Assembly (NCBI GenBank): GCA_017524525.1
Contig: JAFXVM010000016.1
Coordinates: 62,001-126,000 of the forward strand
Direction of reading: 5' to 3'
DNA length: 64,000 nt
DNA from: Alphaproteobacteria bacterium
GTDB taxonomy: Bacteria > Pseudomonadota > Alphaproteobacteria > Rs-D84
A program made the translations under genes and the position numbers. Every line of letters starts with the position of its first letter. Positions within the stretch are counted from its first letter, which is position 1. Below the pieces are notes generated by a model. That model was not told the origin of the DNA and searched no databases. It saw only the letters and a program-made list of their open reading frames with translations. Positions 33,612 to 42,710 of this stretch are shown piece after piece.

Positions 33612-34289
33612 TTAGTCTATCATAATTTTGCCATCAAATAAAGTAGTTGTTTGTGTTATATTAATCGCCGAAGAAAAATTGTCTTGGTGTGATATAAATA
33701 AAAATGTAGTGTTTGGCATTTTGTTTATTGTATCAATAATTTGTTTTTGAACGTTTTTGTCAGCACCAGAATCTGGTTCATCAAGAATAGCGAACTTTGG
33801 TTGTGTTAACATCAATCTTAACAGCATGATGCGTTTGCGTTCCCCACCAGAAAAACCAACATTTACACAGCGATTAAGCCATTCTTTTGGGATATCTAAT
33901 TCTGTGCGTGCGGATTCCAATTTTTCCAAAAATTCACCCATAGACAAATTTTTTCCAGTTTCAAAATGAGTATGGGCAATCATGGAATGTTTTAAAAAAC
34001 TTAGTATTGTTAAACCTGGAATTTCTGGGACATTCTGTGTGCTTATAAATATACCACGTAATGCACGTGTTGTGGCGTTTTCTTTGGTTATATCAACGCC
34101 ATCAAAGATTATTTTTCCAGAATCTATGGTGAAAGAATCGTCGCCCGCGATAGTGTTAACCAATGTCGATTTCCCAGAACCATTGCGTCCAGCAAGACGG
34201 TGGCGTGCGCCATCTTTGACAACCAGATTAATGTTTGTCAGTAATGGTTTTTTATTCATAGATACACAAAGATTTTTTATTTCTAACAT
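33612..34289 (-). CDS. sufC: Fe-S cluster assembly ATPase SufC
   Basis: A 225-residue ABC-type ATPase. Walker A is GRNGSGKST (about 38-46), the signature is FSGGERKR, Walker B is FAILDEPDSGAD and the switch histidine lies in LFISHQ. SufC drives the SufBD scaffold that builds Fe-S clusters. It is somewhat shorter than the usual 250 residues. It starts four bases after sufB. SufD is not in the window and may lie left of position 1 beside sufS. Confidence 0.92.
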   Translation of the reverse strand: MLEIKNLCVSMNKKPLLTNINLVVKDGARHRLAGRNGSGKSTLVNTIAGDDSFTIDSGKIIFDGVDITKENATTRALRGIFISTQNVPEIPGLTILSFLKHSMIAHTHFETGKNLSMGEFLEKLESARTELDIPKEWLNRCVNVGFSGGERKRIMLLRLMLTQPKFAILDEPDSGADKNVQKQIIDTINKMPNTTFLFISHQDNFSSAINITQTTTLFDGKIMID

Positions 34290-34293
34290 GTTT

Positions 34294-35637
34294 TTATTCT
34301 TTTTTTAAAGCCATTTGTATTAATTGTTTTGATTCTACCAAAAATTCCATTGGTAATCTAGAAATTATAGGGGATGCCTGTGACCCAACAATAAGTGCAA
34401 TTGCTTCATCTTCATCCATTCCGCTTTGCATTAAAAAGAGCAGGGCGTTTTTATCGATAGCCCCAGTGGTCGCTTCGTGTGATTGTTGGTTGAATCCGTT
34501 TGAATGAACCACAGTTGGAATTGTGTTTGCAGTTGCTGTATCACCGATGATTTTGCTATCACATTTGCAAGCGTTTACGCTTTGTTTGCCAGAAAAAGAA
34601 ACCAGACTACGAAATGTCTGTCGTGAATAGTCTGTGGCAACACCATAGGAAACGATATTTGATTTAGTGTTGTTGCCAATATGAATCATCTTGGTTCCTG
34701 TGTCTGCTTGTTGGTTTCCGCGGGTGATGGACAGCGAATAAAAATCACTGTGTGAATCATCCCCATATAATATAGTGGACGGATATTTCCAAGTCATGCT
34801 TGAACCGATTTCAATTTGCGTCCAATCAAGTCCTGCCTTTTTATAACATTTTCCGCGTTTTGTGACAAAATTTAATATGCCATTTGTATCAGTTTTAGAA
34901 TCGCTGTATACGGTAGAATCTCCTGCATACCAATTTTGGACAGTAGAATATTTTACATAGGCATTATCTTTAACTATGATTTCAACAACACCACTGTGTA
35001 ATTGATGATTGGGGCGACGTGGGGCGCTGCATCCTTCCATATAAGAAAGGTTGGCACCATCTTCGGCGATAATAAGAGTTCTTTCAAATTGTCCAATTTT
35101 TGCGGTTTCAATTCTAAAATAACTGGCTAAATCAATGGGACATTTTACGTTTTTTGGTATGTAAACAAAAGTTCCGTCCGAAAAGACAGCCGCATTAAGT
35201 GCGGCAAAAAAATTGTCGTTATATGGAACCACAGTGCCAAGGTATTGTTGGACTAAATCTGGATGTTGATGTACGGCTTCAGATAGTGGTAAAAATATTA
35301 TGCCGAGTTTTTTTAATTCTTCTGTATACGAAGTATGAACAGATTTGCTGTCAATCACGGTATCTGTTGCCATACCAAGCAGGGCGCGTTGTTCTGCCTC
35401 TGGCAATCCCATTTTTTCATAGGTTTCTTTCAGTTTAGAATTATCAATTTTTCGTTTTTCATTGTAATAATTCAAAGAATCGTAATCTATGGGTGCATAG
35501 TCTATTTTTGCCCAATGTGGTTCACTCATGTTCTTCCATGCATCAAAAGCCTTTAAACGCCAAGACAATAACCAGTCTGGTTCATTGCGCAAAGCAGAAA
35601 TTTCTTGGATAAGTTTTTTGTTTAATTTTTTTTTCAT
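34294..35637 (-). CDS. sufB: Fe-S cluster assembly scaffold SufB
   Basis: A 447-residue SufB. The N-terminus has EPDWLLSWRLKAF, a SufB signature. The beta-helix core carries SFSGKQSVNACKCDSKIIGD with cysteines near the family's cluster and persulfide sites. The C-terminus ends with DEDEAIALIVGSQASPIISRLP. SufB receives sulfur from SufE. It overlaps the preceding unknown gene by four bases and is followed by sufC. Confidence 0.93.
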   Translation of the reverse strand: MKKKLNKKLIQEISALRNEPDWLLSWRLKAFDAWKNMSEPHWAKIDYAPIDYDSLNYYNEKRKIDNSKLKETYEKMGLPEAEQRALLGMATDTVIDSKSVHTSYTEELKKLGIIFLPLSEAVHQHPDLVQQYLGTVVPYNDNFFAALNAAVFSDGTFVYIPKNVKCPIDLASYFRIETAKIGQFERTLIIAEDGANLSYMEGCSAPRRPNHQLHSGVVEIIVKDNAYVKYSTVQNWYAGDSTVYSDSKTDTNGILNFVTKRGKCYKKAGLDWTQIEIGSSMTWKYPSTILYGDDSHSDFYSLSITRGNQQADTGTKMIHIGNNTKSNIVSYGVATDYSRQTFRSLVSFSGKQSVNACKCDSKIIGDTATANTIPTVVHSNGFNQQSHEATTGAIDKNALLFLMQSGMDEDEAIALIVGSQASPIISRLPMEFLVESKQLIQMALKKE

Positions 35638-36176
35638 TTATCTGTTGATGCCAGTGCTTGTGCTTGTGCAAAAAATGTTAAAGATTGTCCCAGCAGACCA
35701 TCCGTAAATGTCGTTGATAAAATACCATCTGTATCAGTAGCAGACATGTGTTGTAAAAACATATTAGCACGATTTAAATAATGACTTACATTATGCGAGA
35801 TATTTGTATCGAGTTTAATTGCGCGACGTAATTTTTCTAAAACAAATGGGTTTTTTGCATATTCATCCATAATTCCACCAAGTGCCCGCCAAAGCGGATG
35901 TTCAGATGTTGTGCGTGGCATAATATCAATGGATGCCATAATTGGAATCAAATCTTGTAATAAATCTTGGTAAATAATTTCAGCCTTGTCCGTTGTGTCA
36001 TTAACAGACATTTTGTTTTTTAACAAATTTTGAATTTTTACAATTAAATTGTACTGAAAAGTTAATGTTTTTGTCATTTCTCGTACATTTTTATTAGTGC
36101 TGATTATCAAGAATAAACTGATTACTGTGGACAATGTGCATACCACAAGCACGATTAATATGATTATGTCTTCCAT
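35634..36176 (-). CDS. Membrane-anchored hypothetical protein upstream of sufB
   Basis: A 180-residue protein with one N-terminal transmembrane segment (about 5-26) and a helical cytoplasmic or periplasmic domain. No domain recognised. Its stop codon overlaps the sufB start by four bases, so translation of sufB is probably coupled to it. That position could be regulatory or incidental. Confidence 0.6.
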   Translation of the reverse strand: MEDIIILIVLVVCTLSTVISLFLIISTNKNVREMTKTLTFQYNLIVKIQNLLKNKMSVNDTTDKAEIIYQDLLQDLIPIMASIDIMPRTTSEHPLWRALGGIMDEYAKNPFVLEKLRRAIKLDTNISHNVSHYLNRANMFLQHMSATDTDGILSTTFTDGLLGQSLTFFAQAQALASTDK

Positions 36177-36285
36177 GTTTATAGCCTTAGTTTTTGTTTT
36201 TTACTTGGTCTAGTATAACATGTTTTATCGATTCGTGCGATTTTTTCTCGCATATATTTTTTTGTGATTTTTATGTTTTTAAGTC

Positions 36286-36314
36286 TTGCACAGATTCGGT
36301 CAAATTGATATAAT
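36286..36314 (+). promoter_or_regulatory. Promoter of the pilus operon, with a GANTC site in the spacer
   Basis: TTGCAC at 36286-36291 and TATAAT at 36309-36314, 17-bp spacer. GATTC at 36293-36297 inside the spacer would be a methylation site if a CcrM-type methyltransferase is present. Confidence 0.65.
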
Positions 36315-36346
36315 TAAGAATAATAATGAAAAGGAAAGGAAGAAAT

Positions 36347-37255
36347 ATGTTCCATAAAATTTGTATTTTTCTTGCTGTGGCTGGGGTCACAGGATTTGCG
36401 TTCGGTGCTAATAAAACTCAACAGATTATTACTTCGGAAGTTTTTGGTAATACAGAAGAAGAAGTCACAGAAGACGTCAATCGTGTTGATACAAGACAGG
36501 CTTTTTATGAACCACAGCCGGTGTATTATGAAGAACCTGTTTATGAAAATGTTCCTGTGTGGCCATTGCCAGGATCCGAAGCGGATGTTGAAATTGCTTG
36601 CGGGGAAGCGGGGTGTGTCGAAGAAAATAAAATTGTGACCCAAGTTGGTTCAGGGTTGGTAATTGAAAATAACATAAATACTATTGGAACAGGTTGGACC
36701 GGTGGACCAAATATTTATAATGGCATGGTAATACCTGCTGGGTTTGATTACGAATGTGCGAATAATGCTGATATGCCGTTAATGCGTCGTGAAATGATGG
36801 AAGATGATGGTGGATCTGTTTTGGCTATGTCTCGCAGTTCTAGAAAAACTTGTAATAAACAGGCTGATTCTTATGCAATGTTTGCACAACGTGCTGGGTT
36901 TGCTCCTGAAAAGACTTGTAATAAAAATATGGATGTTTCCAATAGAGATGTTTCTGTAAACGAATATATTGACGAAGAAAGCAATGAACCTGCGCAGGAT
37001 CAAGTTCGTTCTTGGGTCGTGGCCAGTGGGCAAACTTTGCGTGAAGTTTTACAATCATGGTGCGATAAAGAAGGTTGGGATTTAGTTTGGACCACCGCGC
37101 GCGAATATCCAATAGAAGCAAGTGCGGTATTCAAAGGACGGTTTGTGGATGTTGCATCTGCTTTGGTTCGTAATTTTGAACGTGCAACACCGATTCCTTA
37201 TGCGAAATTTTACAAGGGTAATCGTGTAATTGTGGTTTCAACTTCGGAAGAATAA
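36347..37255 (+). CDS. Pilus-associated protein with a C-terminal TcpQ/PilL-like domain
   Basis: A 302-residue exported protein (signal about 1-20, ending AFGA). The central part is low-complexity, rich in tyrosine, glutamate and proline (about 35-70), then cysteine-containing. The last about 80 residues (SWVVASGQTLREVLQSWCDK, then GWDLVW) match the TcpQ domain found in PilL/TcpQ proteins that support the secretin of type IVb pili. The PilN-type secretin gene follows 32 bases later. The start at 36347 is chosen over an ATG at 36326 because AAGGAAAGGAAG lies just before it. Confidence 0.75.
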   Translation: MFHKICIFLAVAGVTGFAFGANKTQQIITSEVFGNTEEEVTEDVNRVDTRQAFYEPQPVYYEEPVYENVPVWPLPGSEADVEIACGEAGCVEENKIVTQVGSGLVIENNINTIGTGWTGGPNIYNGMVIPAGFDYECANNADMPLMRREMMEDDGGSVLAMSRSSRKTCNKQADSYAMFAQRAGFAPEKTCNKNMDVSNRDVSVNEYIDEESNEPAQDQVRSWVVASGQTLREVLQSWCDKEGWDLVWTTAREYPIEASAVFKGRFVDVASALVRNFERATPIPYAKFYKGNRVIVVSTSEE

Positions 37256-37287
37256 AAGCCTTAACAAAATAGGGATGGGGGACAAAG

Positions 37288-38919
37288 ATGAAAAATTCTT
37301 TTAAAATAAGTTTGATTAGTTGTTTGTTCGGTTTTGTGGTTGCAGGATGCACGTTACACGAATCGGCAAAAGTGTCTGCTGAGGTGGATCAAAATTTTGT
37401 TAATGCTTATGAAGCGTTCGAGATGGCGAAAAATCCACGTGCTAAGGTGGCAAGTGGCGACACGGTTACTATGTCCGAAGGTGTTTGGTTGGGGAACAAA
37501 TCTATGTTGCATGAACACAGAAATTCTTTGCCGGCAAAGTTTGAAACTGATACTGGTGTGACTATTTTATTAAACGAACCTGTGACGCTTCAGGTTTTGG
37601 CTAATGATATTAATTCTATAACGGGGATACCTGTCAAAATAGACAGCCAAGTTGATACAGAAAAATTAAGAAAAACCATTGATGTTGCGTACACTGGCAA
37701 ATTATCTGGATTGCTTTCACAAATCGCGACAGATTTAGATTTACTTTGGTATTATGACAAAGATGCAATCGTGTTTTATGAAACAGAAACCAGAACATAT
37801 ACATTGTATGCGCTGGGAACGGATGTTTCTTATCAATCTTCAGTTCAAACAGATAGCGGCAACCAAGTTTCTTTGGAATCTACTTTGAAAGAATGGGACG
37901 AAGTTGAATCTACTATTAATTCTATTATAAATAATTCTAAGAATGCACAGTTTACTGTGTCGCGCAGTTTGGGAACAATTACTGTGACTGCGGCACCGTC
38001 TGTTTTGAATCGTGTTGGTGAATATATTGCTAAACAGAATAAGCGTTTATCCCAGTTAGTGACTATTGATGTTAAGGTATTACAGGTTTCTTTGACAAAC
38101 AATTCTGCTTTTGGGTTGAATTTGGCTGCGGCGATTAATTCTGCTTCTGGATTAAATATCGTTGCGAACCCAAAGAACAATTTATCTTTGACTGAATCGA
38201 GTTCTATGAATGTCGCAGTTTTGTCTAATGCTGTTTCGGCTTTGACAGGCGCAACGCATATAGATGCAAGTGGTGCGGTGGTTGATGGTGCGTATACAAA
38301 TGATCAAATCAATAATGGTTCAATGGCGCGAATCGCTGGGACTAACGCTTTGATAGAGGCTTTGGCAAAACAGGGCAAAGTGTCTTTGGTGACTAATGTT
38401 GGTGTAACAACGCGTAATAATCGTGTTGCGCCAGTGACAAATACCAAGACAACTGGTTATATCAAACGTTTTGAATCCAGAACATTTACGACTGTGGAAT
38501 CAAGTACTGTTGACCAAGCAGATTTGGAAACAGGGTTTTCAATGCAACTTTTGCCAAATGTTTTGGAAAATGGCAAAATTTTGTTGCTGTTCAAAATGTC
38601 TGTCCGTGAATTGTTGAAAATGTCATCACAAACAATTGGTGCGGTAACACTGCAATTACCAGAAGTGGAAGAACGTTCCTTTATGCAAGAAGTTATCATG
38701 GAATCTGGTCAAATGTTAGTTGTGTCTGGTTTTGAAAAACAAAAGAACGATGATACACGATATGGATTGGGTGATGCAGACTTTATGGCTTTGTCTGGTT
38801 CTCGTGAAACTGCGGCAACGCGCGAGGTATTGGTTGTTATATTGACACCACAAGTATTGGTTAGCCCGATGGATGCAGAACGCAGTATACAACAACATTG
38901 GGGCGCCCCGTTGAATTAA
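37288..38919 (+). CDS. pilN: Type IVb pilus outer-membrane secretin PilN
   Basis: A 543-residue lipoprotein secretin (lipobox VVAGC, C21). N-domains span about 70-250 (for example SRSLGTITVTAAPSVLNRV), followed by the secretin core from about 260, with QLVTIDVKVLQVSL and, near the C-terminus, MESGQMLVVSGFEKQKNDDT. PilN forms the outer-membrane channel of R64/TCP-type pili, and sometimes DNA-transfer pili. It is co-transcribed with the TcpQ-like gene and ended by a terminator. Other pilus genes (ATPase PilQ, PilR) are not in the window. Confidence 0.88.
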   Translation: MKNSFKISLISCLFGFVVAGCTLHESAKVSAEVDQNFVNAYEAFEMAKNPRAKVASGDTVTMSEGVWLGNKSMLHEHRNSLPAKFETDTGVTILLNEPVTLQVLANDINSITGIPVKIDSQVDTEKLRKTIDVAYTGKLSGLLSQIATDLDLLWYYDKDAIVFYETETRTYTLYALGTDVSYQSSVQTDSGNQVSLESTLKEWDEVESTINSIINNSKNAQFTVSRSLGTITVTAAPSVLNRVGEYIAKQNKRLSQLVTIDVKVLQVSLTNNSAFGLNLAAAINSASGLNIVANPKNNLSLTESSSMNVAVLSNAVSALTGATHIDASGAVVDGAYTNDQINNGSMARIAGTNALIEALAKQGKVSLVTNVGVTTRNNRVAPVTNTKTTGYIKRFESRTFTTVESSTVDQADLETGFSMQLLPNVLENGKILLLFKMSVRELLKMSSQTIGAVTLQLPEVEERSFMQEVIMESGQMLVVSGFEKQKNDDTRYGLGDADFMALSGSRETAATREVLVVILTPQVLVSPMDAERSIQQHWGAPLN

Positions 38920-38940
38920 AATAATTATTGATTGATAAAC

Positions 38941-38967
38941 AAAAACCACCCAATCGGGTGGTTTTTT
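38941..38967 (+). terminator. Terminator after pilN (possibly bidirectional)
   Basis: AAAAACCACC and GGGTGGTTTTTT flank a 5-base loop. The A run upstream would allow it to serve convergent rpsT as well. Confidence 0.88.
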
Positions 38968-38990
38968 AATATTAATTTTTACGCAATCAA

Positions 38991-39251
38991 TTACGCGATT
39001 TTTGCAACTTTCTTTGCAATACGTGCAACCTTACGAGAAGCAGTTTTCTTTGGCATTGTTTTGCCTGCTGCTTTCATGATTTTGCTTTCTGCAGCGCGTG
39101 CAGCAGCAACTGCTGCAGCTTTGTCGCCAGATTCAATAGCGTTTAACGCTTTCTTGGTTGCAGTTTTCACAGCACTGCGACGTGCAGTATTAATTGCGTT
39201 CTTTTTTTCTGTTACCAGAATTCTTTTTTTACATGATTTATGATTTGCCAC
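38991..39251 (-). CDS. rpsT: 30S ribosomal protein S20
   Basis: An 86-residue, lysine- and alanine-rich protein. The N-terminus MANHKSCKKRI and the helical body with RRSAVKTATKKALNA are typical of S20, which binds 16S rRNA early in 30S assembly. Length is normal (85-90). The ribosome binding site AAAAGGAAAAT precedes the ATG. It is a single-gene unit, as is common for rpsT. Confidence 0.93.
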   Translation of the reverse strand: MANHKSCKKRILVTEKKNAINTARRSAVKTATKKALNAIESGDKAAAVAAARAAESKIMKAAGKTMPKKTASRKVARIAKKVAKIA

Positions 39252-39325
39252 TTTATTTTCCTTTTATTTTTGTTGCGTTTTATGTTATTTTATAAGAAAG
39301 AATAATAAAATCAAGGGAAAATAAC

Positions 39326-39913
39326 ATGTCTTACTTAATTTCTTTAATTACTTCTTATTTTTTAGGCGCAATACCTTTTGGCTTAATTATCGCAAAGTTA
39401 TTCAACAAAGGTGATATTAGAAAGGTTGGTTCTGGTAATATCGGTGCTACCAATGTTATGCGGGTTGGGGGATTGCGACTCGCTGGGCTTGTGTGGTTGT
39501 TAGATATGGCGAAAGCAGTGACGGCGGTATTGATTGGACGGTATGTTGGTGGTGAAATTTTTGCTGTTTGGTGCGGTTTTATGGCGATTGTTGGACATGT
39601 TTTCCCAATTTGGTTGCGTTTCCATGGGGGCAAAGGTATTTCTTGTTTGTTTGGGGTATTGTTGGCAATCAATCCGATTCTTTTTGTGGTGTGCGGAATT
39701 GAATGGTTGATAATTGCTCTGGGTACAGGTGTGTCATCTGGTGGGGCAGTAGTCGTGTTTTGTTTGGCACCTGTTTTGGGATTTTGTATCAGTTTTGGTA
39801 TGGGACTTGGGTTTTTAGCAATATCAGTTATTTGTGTTTGGCGGCACAAGGATAATATTTTGCGTCTTGTCAAAGGACAAGAGTCTGTCATAGAATGGAA
39901 ATGGAAAAAATAA
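39326..39913 (+). CDS. plsY: Glycerol-3-phosphate acyltransferase PlsY
   Basis: A 195-residue membrane protein with about five transmembrane helices. The three PlsY motifs are visible: GSGNIGATNVMR (about 37-48), the glycine-rich FHGGKGIS (about 103-110) and a C-terminal RHKDNILRL. It makes lysophosphatidate from acyl-phosphate and glycerol-3-phosphate; PlsC at 61978 would do the next step. A ribosome binding site (AAGGGAAAA) precedes the ATG. Confidence 0.93.
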   Translation: MSYLISLITSYFLGAIPFGLIIAKLFNKGDIRKVGSGNIGATNVMRVGGLRLAGLVWLLDMAKAVTAVLIGRYVGGEIFAVWCGFMAIVGHVFPIWLRFHGGKGISCLFGVLLAINPILFVVCGIEWLIIALGTGVSSGGAVVVFCLAPVLGFCISFGMGLGFLAISVICVWRHKDNILRLVKGQESVIEWKWKK

Positions 39914-39934
39914 TATTTTTTATTTTATTTCTAT

Positions 39935-39963
39935 TTGTAATTGGGGTTGGTTTGTGGTATAAT
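39935..39963 (+). promoter_or_regulatory. Promoter for the secreted protein gene at 39988
   Basis: TTGTAA at 39935-39940 and TATAAT at 39958-39963, preceded by TGTGG, 17-bp spacer. Confidence 0.68.
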
Positions 39964-39987
39964 TGTTCGTATAAAGAGGGAATACAA

Positions 39988-40797
39988 ATGAAGCATTTTA
40001 TTTCAATAGCCATATTATCTTTGTTGGTTTGTGGTGCCCAGGCTGCACAAAATGGACGTGCTACGATGGCAGGAAAGACTGTTATGTCTGCGCCACGTGC
40101 AACCGCATCTATTAATCAGTTAAACGGTATGGGGGCGCCTGTGGCGAACAATGTTCCAACAGATCAAATACCTAGTGCGGATCCGATTAAGCCTGCCCAG
40201 GAAGAAGTTGACAGACGCGAAGCGGAACGTAACGCTTGTATAAATAACAACATAGGTATTGGTAATACTTTTGTGTGGGCCTCTCGTAATAGCGATACTT
40301 CTAATTATGCTGCTATGATGGAAGATGTTAATAATCCAAAGAACAATGTTTGTTTCGTTCGTGTTGAATTGAAGTCCGATGATGAATCAAGAGTTTCTGT
40401 ATCGGATATTCCTGCTAAATATTTCATGTGGGGTGAAAATATTGAATGTGGTTCTTGGGTAAATGAAAAAGATATGGAAAAACGTATTCTGGATGCCAAG
40501 AAGGGTGCAAGAATTGGCGGTATCGTTGCAAGTACTGTCGGTGGCGCGGGTCTTGGTGTTGGTGTAATGGAAGCGTTTGGAAATAAGGCAATTGGTGGTA
40601 AAGTTCAAGGTCAAAAGGCTTTGGAAGGCGTACAACTTTATAGATCACAGTTGTTAGTTTACAAAGAAAAAAATATTACGGAATACAACAGAATTGTTAA
40701 TGCGTTAAAGGTTCTTAAGGAAGCTGGAACTACAGATTCCATCGGGGGCGTAGATTATGCATCTTATAAACCGTTAATAGACGAATTTGCTAATTAA
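39988..40797 (+). CDS. Secreted hypothetical protein
   Basis: A 269-residue protein with a signal peptide (1-19, ending AQAA). The mature part is polar and has a few cysteines (near 85, 118 and 150) and a glycine-rich hydrophobic stretch (about 183-205: IGGIVASTVGGAGLGVGVM) like those of small envelope proteins; a similar stretch occurs in the protein at 44211. No domain recognised. The start at 39988 has the ribosome binding site AGAGGGAA; a longer frame from 39895 overlaps plsY and is unlikely. A strong promoter precedes it. Confidence 0.65.
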   Translation: MKHFISIAILSLLVCGAQAAQNGRATMAGKTVMSAPRATASINQLNGMGAPVANNVPTDQIPSADPIKPAQEEVDRREAERNACINNNIGIGNTFVWASRNSDTSNYAAMMEDVNNPKNNVCFVRVELKSDDESRVSVSDIPAKYFMWGENIECGSWVNEKDMEKRILDAKKGARIGGIVASTVGGAGLGVGVMEAFGNKAIGGKVQGQKALEGVQLYRSQLLVYKEKNITEYNRIVNALKVLKEAGTTDSIGGVDYASYKPLIDEFAN

Positions 40798-40812
40798 TAA
40801 AGGATGGAAAAA

Positions 40813-41349
40813 ATGAAGAAAATTTTAATTTTTGCTTTGATGTTTGTTCCAATGGTATCTTTTGCTGCGCCGTCAGTTCGTGTTTTAGGCAGCGGTACAG
40901 GAACAACAGCTTCTTCAACGTCTGGGGCAAAAATTACACCAGCCAAAACATCAAGTGTTTCAAAATCTGCTGCGCTTAATACAAGCAAAAGTTCTTCGAC
41001 TGCAGGTTCTCGTGTTGGGACTTTGCGCGCGGTGCCAAAAGTTGGCAGTGGCGTGGCTTCTACAACAGGTGGCGTTTCGACAGCATCAAGATTTCCTGTG
41101 ATTACACCTGCTCATTCTTACAGCAGTATCACAAAACCACAGGCAACAGGTGGAACTACTGTGATTAACGGGGTAACAGAAGAAGATGTTGTTAATATAA
41201 TTGTTCAAGAATTAAAAAAGAATGAAGACCCACGTGTTGATATGATTTATACAGGAGAAAATCGGGAAGCATATTGGCGTGATAAAAATCCTCAATTGGT
41301 TGATCAGTATTTGAATGAAGGTTATGTTTTTATGTGGATAGAAGAATAA
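40813..41349 (+). CDS. Secreted serine/threonine-rich hypothetical protein
   Basis: A 178-residue protein with a signal peptide (about 1-18, ending SFAA). Residues about 25-105 are rich in serine, threonine and glycine and likely disordered. The C-terminal about 60 residues are charged and end in a small folded-looking segment (EEDVVNIIVQELKK, then YVFMWIEE). It follows the previous secreted gene closely and precedes a terminator, so the two form one operon. The start at 40813 has AAAGGATGG upstream. Function unknown. Confidence 0.6.
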   Translation: MKKILIFALMFVPMVSFAAPSVRVLGSGTGTTASSTSGAKITPAKTSSVSKSAALNTSKSSSTAGSRVGTLRAVPKVGSGVASTTGGVSTASRFPVITPAHSYSSITKPQATGGTTVINGVTEEDVVNIIVQELKKNEDPRVDMIYTGENREAYWRDKNPQLVDQYLNEGYVFMWIEE

Positions 41350-41373
41350 TCAGGTGCTGTGAATTTTTTACTT

Positions 41374-41408
41374 AAAAAAGATTGTAGTTTTGTTCTACAA
41401 TCTTTTTT
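41374..41408 (+). terminator. Terminator immediately before dprA
   Basis: AAAAAAGATTGTAG and CTACAATCTTTTTT form a long stem with a 7-base loop. The T tract ends three bases before the dprA ATG. TACAAT at 41396-41401 lies within the stem. Confidence 0.88.
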
Positions 41409-41411
41409 GTT

Positions 41412-42422
41412 ATGGATATGTTATTAAAAAAACTTTTGATATTAAGAACATCTGGTATCGGTCCAGCGAAGTATAATGCGCTTTTAAGTCAATACGGTGA
41501 TGATGATGCAATTTTGGATGCCTTGGTGTTAAGCGATGATTTTATTGATTCTGTGAAGCGCGAAATAGATTTGGCTTACAGTTTGAATATAGAATATATT
41601 TGCGATACTGATTCGAAATATCCAAAACGATTAAAAGCAATAAAGAACCATCCAATTGTAATTTCTGCGCGTGGAAATTTGGATACTTTGATTAAACCGA
41701 GTGTTGCGATGGTTGGAACGCGACATTCTACGGCGGCGGGAATGAAGTTTATTTCAAATTTGGCCGAATCGTTTGTATCGCATAATTTTTCTGTGGTTTC
41801 TGGTATGGCGATGGGAACAGATACCGCTGCGCATGTTGGTGCGCTAAAAACAACTGGTAATACGCAAACTATCGCTGTGTTGGCGGGTGGTGTTGATTAT
41901 ATTTGGCCGTTTGAAAACGAAACGTTATATTATCAAATTTTAGAACGTGGTGTTGTGATAAGCGAAATGCCGGTGGGGATGAAGCCAAATGCACAAAATT
42001 TTGTTCAAAGAAATCATTGGGTTGCAGGTATCGCTGATTTTTTAATATTAGGCGAAGCAGATGCAAAATCTGGCAGTATGACCACAGCACGATTCGCTTT
42101 GGATTATGGAAAGCGCGTATTTGCGGTGCCTGGACACCCAAGTGATGCACGTAGTATTGGACCAAATACTTTGATAAAAAGTGGTGCAGCAACATTATGT
42201 ATGTCATCAAAAGATTTCTTTGATGATGAAAATGTCCAAACAAATAAAAAAAATTTAAAACCACAAAACGATATTCTTGATAAGTTAGGAATAATTCCTG
42301 TCTCGGAATCTGTATTGGCAAATCTTGTCAAAAAATCCGTTGCGGAAATTAAGGCTGATTTGGTGGTCTTGGAATTACAAGGTTTGATAAGAAAACAAGA
42401 TGGCGGATATGTTTTAAACTGA
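41412..42422 (+). CDS. dprA: DNA-processing protein DprA
   Basis: A 336-residue DprA/Smf protein that loads RecA on incoming single-stranded DNA in natural transformation. An N-terminal SAM-like domain is followed by the Rossmann-like DprA domain: VAMVGTRHSTAAG (about 98-110), SGMAMGTDTAAH, PFENETLYYQI, QRNHWVAGIADFLILGEA and VFAVPGHPSD. A C-terminal winged helix (about 280-336) completes it. A terminator ends three bases before the ATG, so how it is transcribed is unclear. Together with pilus genes it raises the possibility of competence. Confidence 0.92.
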   Translation: MDMLLKKLLILRTSGIGPAKYNALLSQYGDDDAILDALVLSDDFIDSVKREIDLAYSLNIEYICDTDSKYPKRLKAIKNHPIVISARGNLDTLIKPSVAMVGTRHSTAAGMKFISNLAESFVSHNFSVVSGMAMGTDTAAHVGALKTTGNTQTIAVLAGGVDYIWPFENETLYYQILERGVVISEMPVGMKPNAQNFVQRNHWVAGIADFLILGEADAKSGSMTTARFALDYGKRVFAVPGHPSDARSIGPNTLIKSGAATLCMSSKDFFDDENVQTNKKNLKPQNDILDKLGIIPVSESVLANLVKKSVAEIKADLVVLELQGLIRKQDGGYVLN

Positions 42423-42710
42423 TTTTTAAAATGTATATACAATGTATATACAAAGTGCGAAAATCTGGTAAAAAAACGAATCGTTGTCAAAAAATAAATC
42501 GTAGATTTTTGTTTAACATTTAGTTGCAAACAGAAATTAATCTTATACATTAATCGCATATCCAAACGATTGATTTTTATCAATCACTAAAGCGAGAGAA
42601 AAGAGTAGGGCACGCATAAATAATAAATGTAAATTTACTGTTTATGTGGGTGTGGTTTTATAACCATAAAAATGCGTAAACTCTTTTAGGAAGGAAAAGG
42701 AGCAAACGAC
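42423..42710. other. dnaA upstream regulatory region
   Basis: About 290 AT-rich bases without a gene. Two copies of the 10-bp palindrome TGTATATACA start 11 bp apart (42432-42441 and 42443-42452), as expected for an operator bound on one face of the helix. AACGAATCGTT at 42475-42485 is a palindrome containing a GANTC site. Further inverted repeats include GTAAATTTAC and GGTT-TTAT-AACC. I see no TTATNCACA DnaA boxes, so this is not an obvious origin. Confidence 0.5.

Noticed and set aside
39355..39891. 178-codon antisense frame opposite plsY
   Set aside because: The sense strand encodes a clear PlsY with all motifs; the antisense frame has low-complexity composition and no start context.
42423..42710. 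Replication origin oriC upstream of dnaA
   Set aside because: The region is AT-rich and has inverted repeats, but no TTATNCACA-type DnaA boxes are visible.
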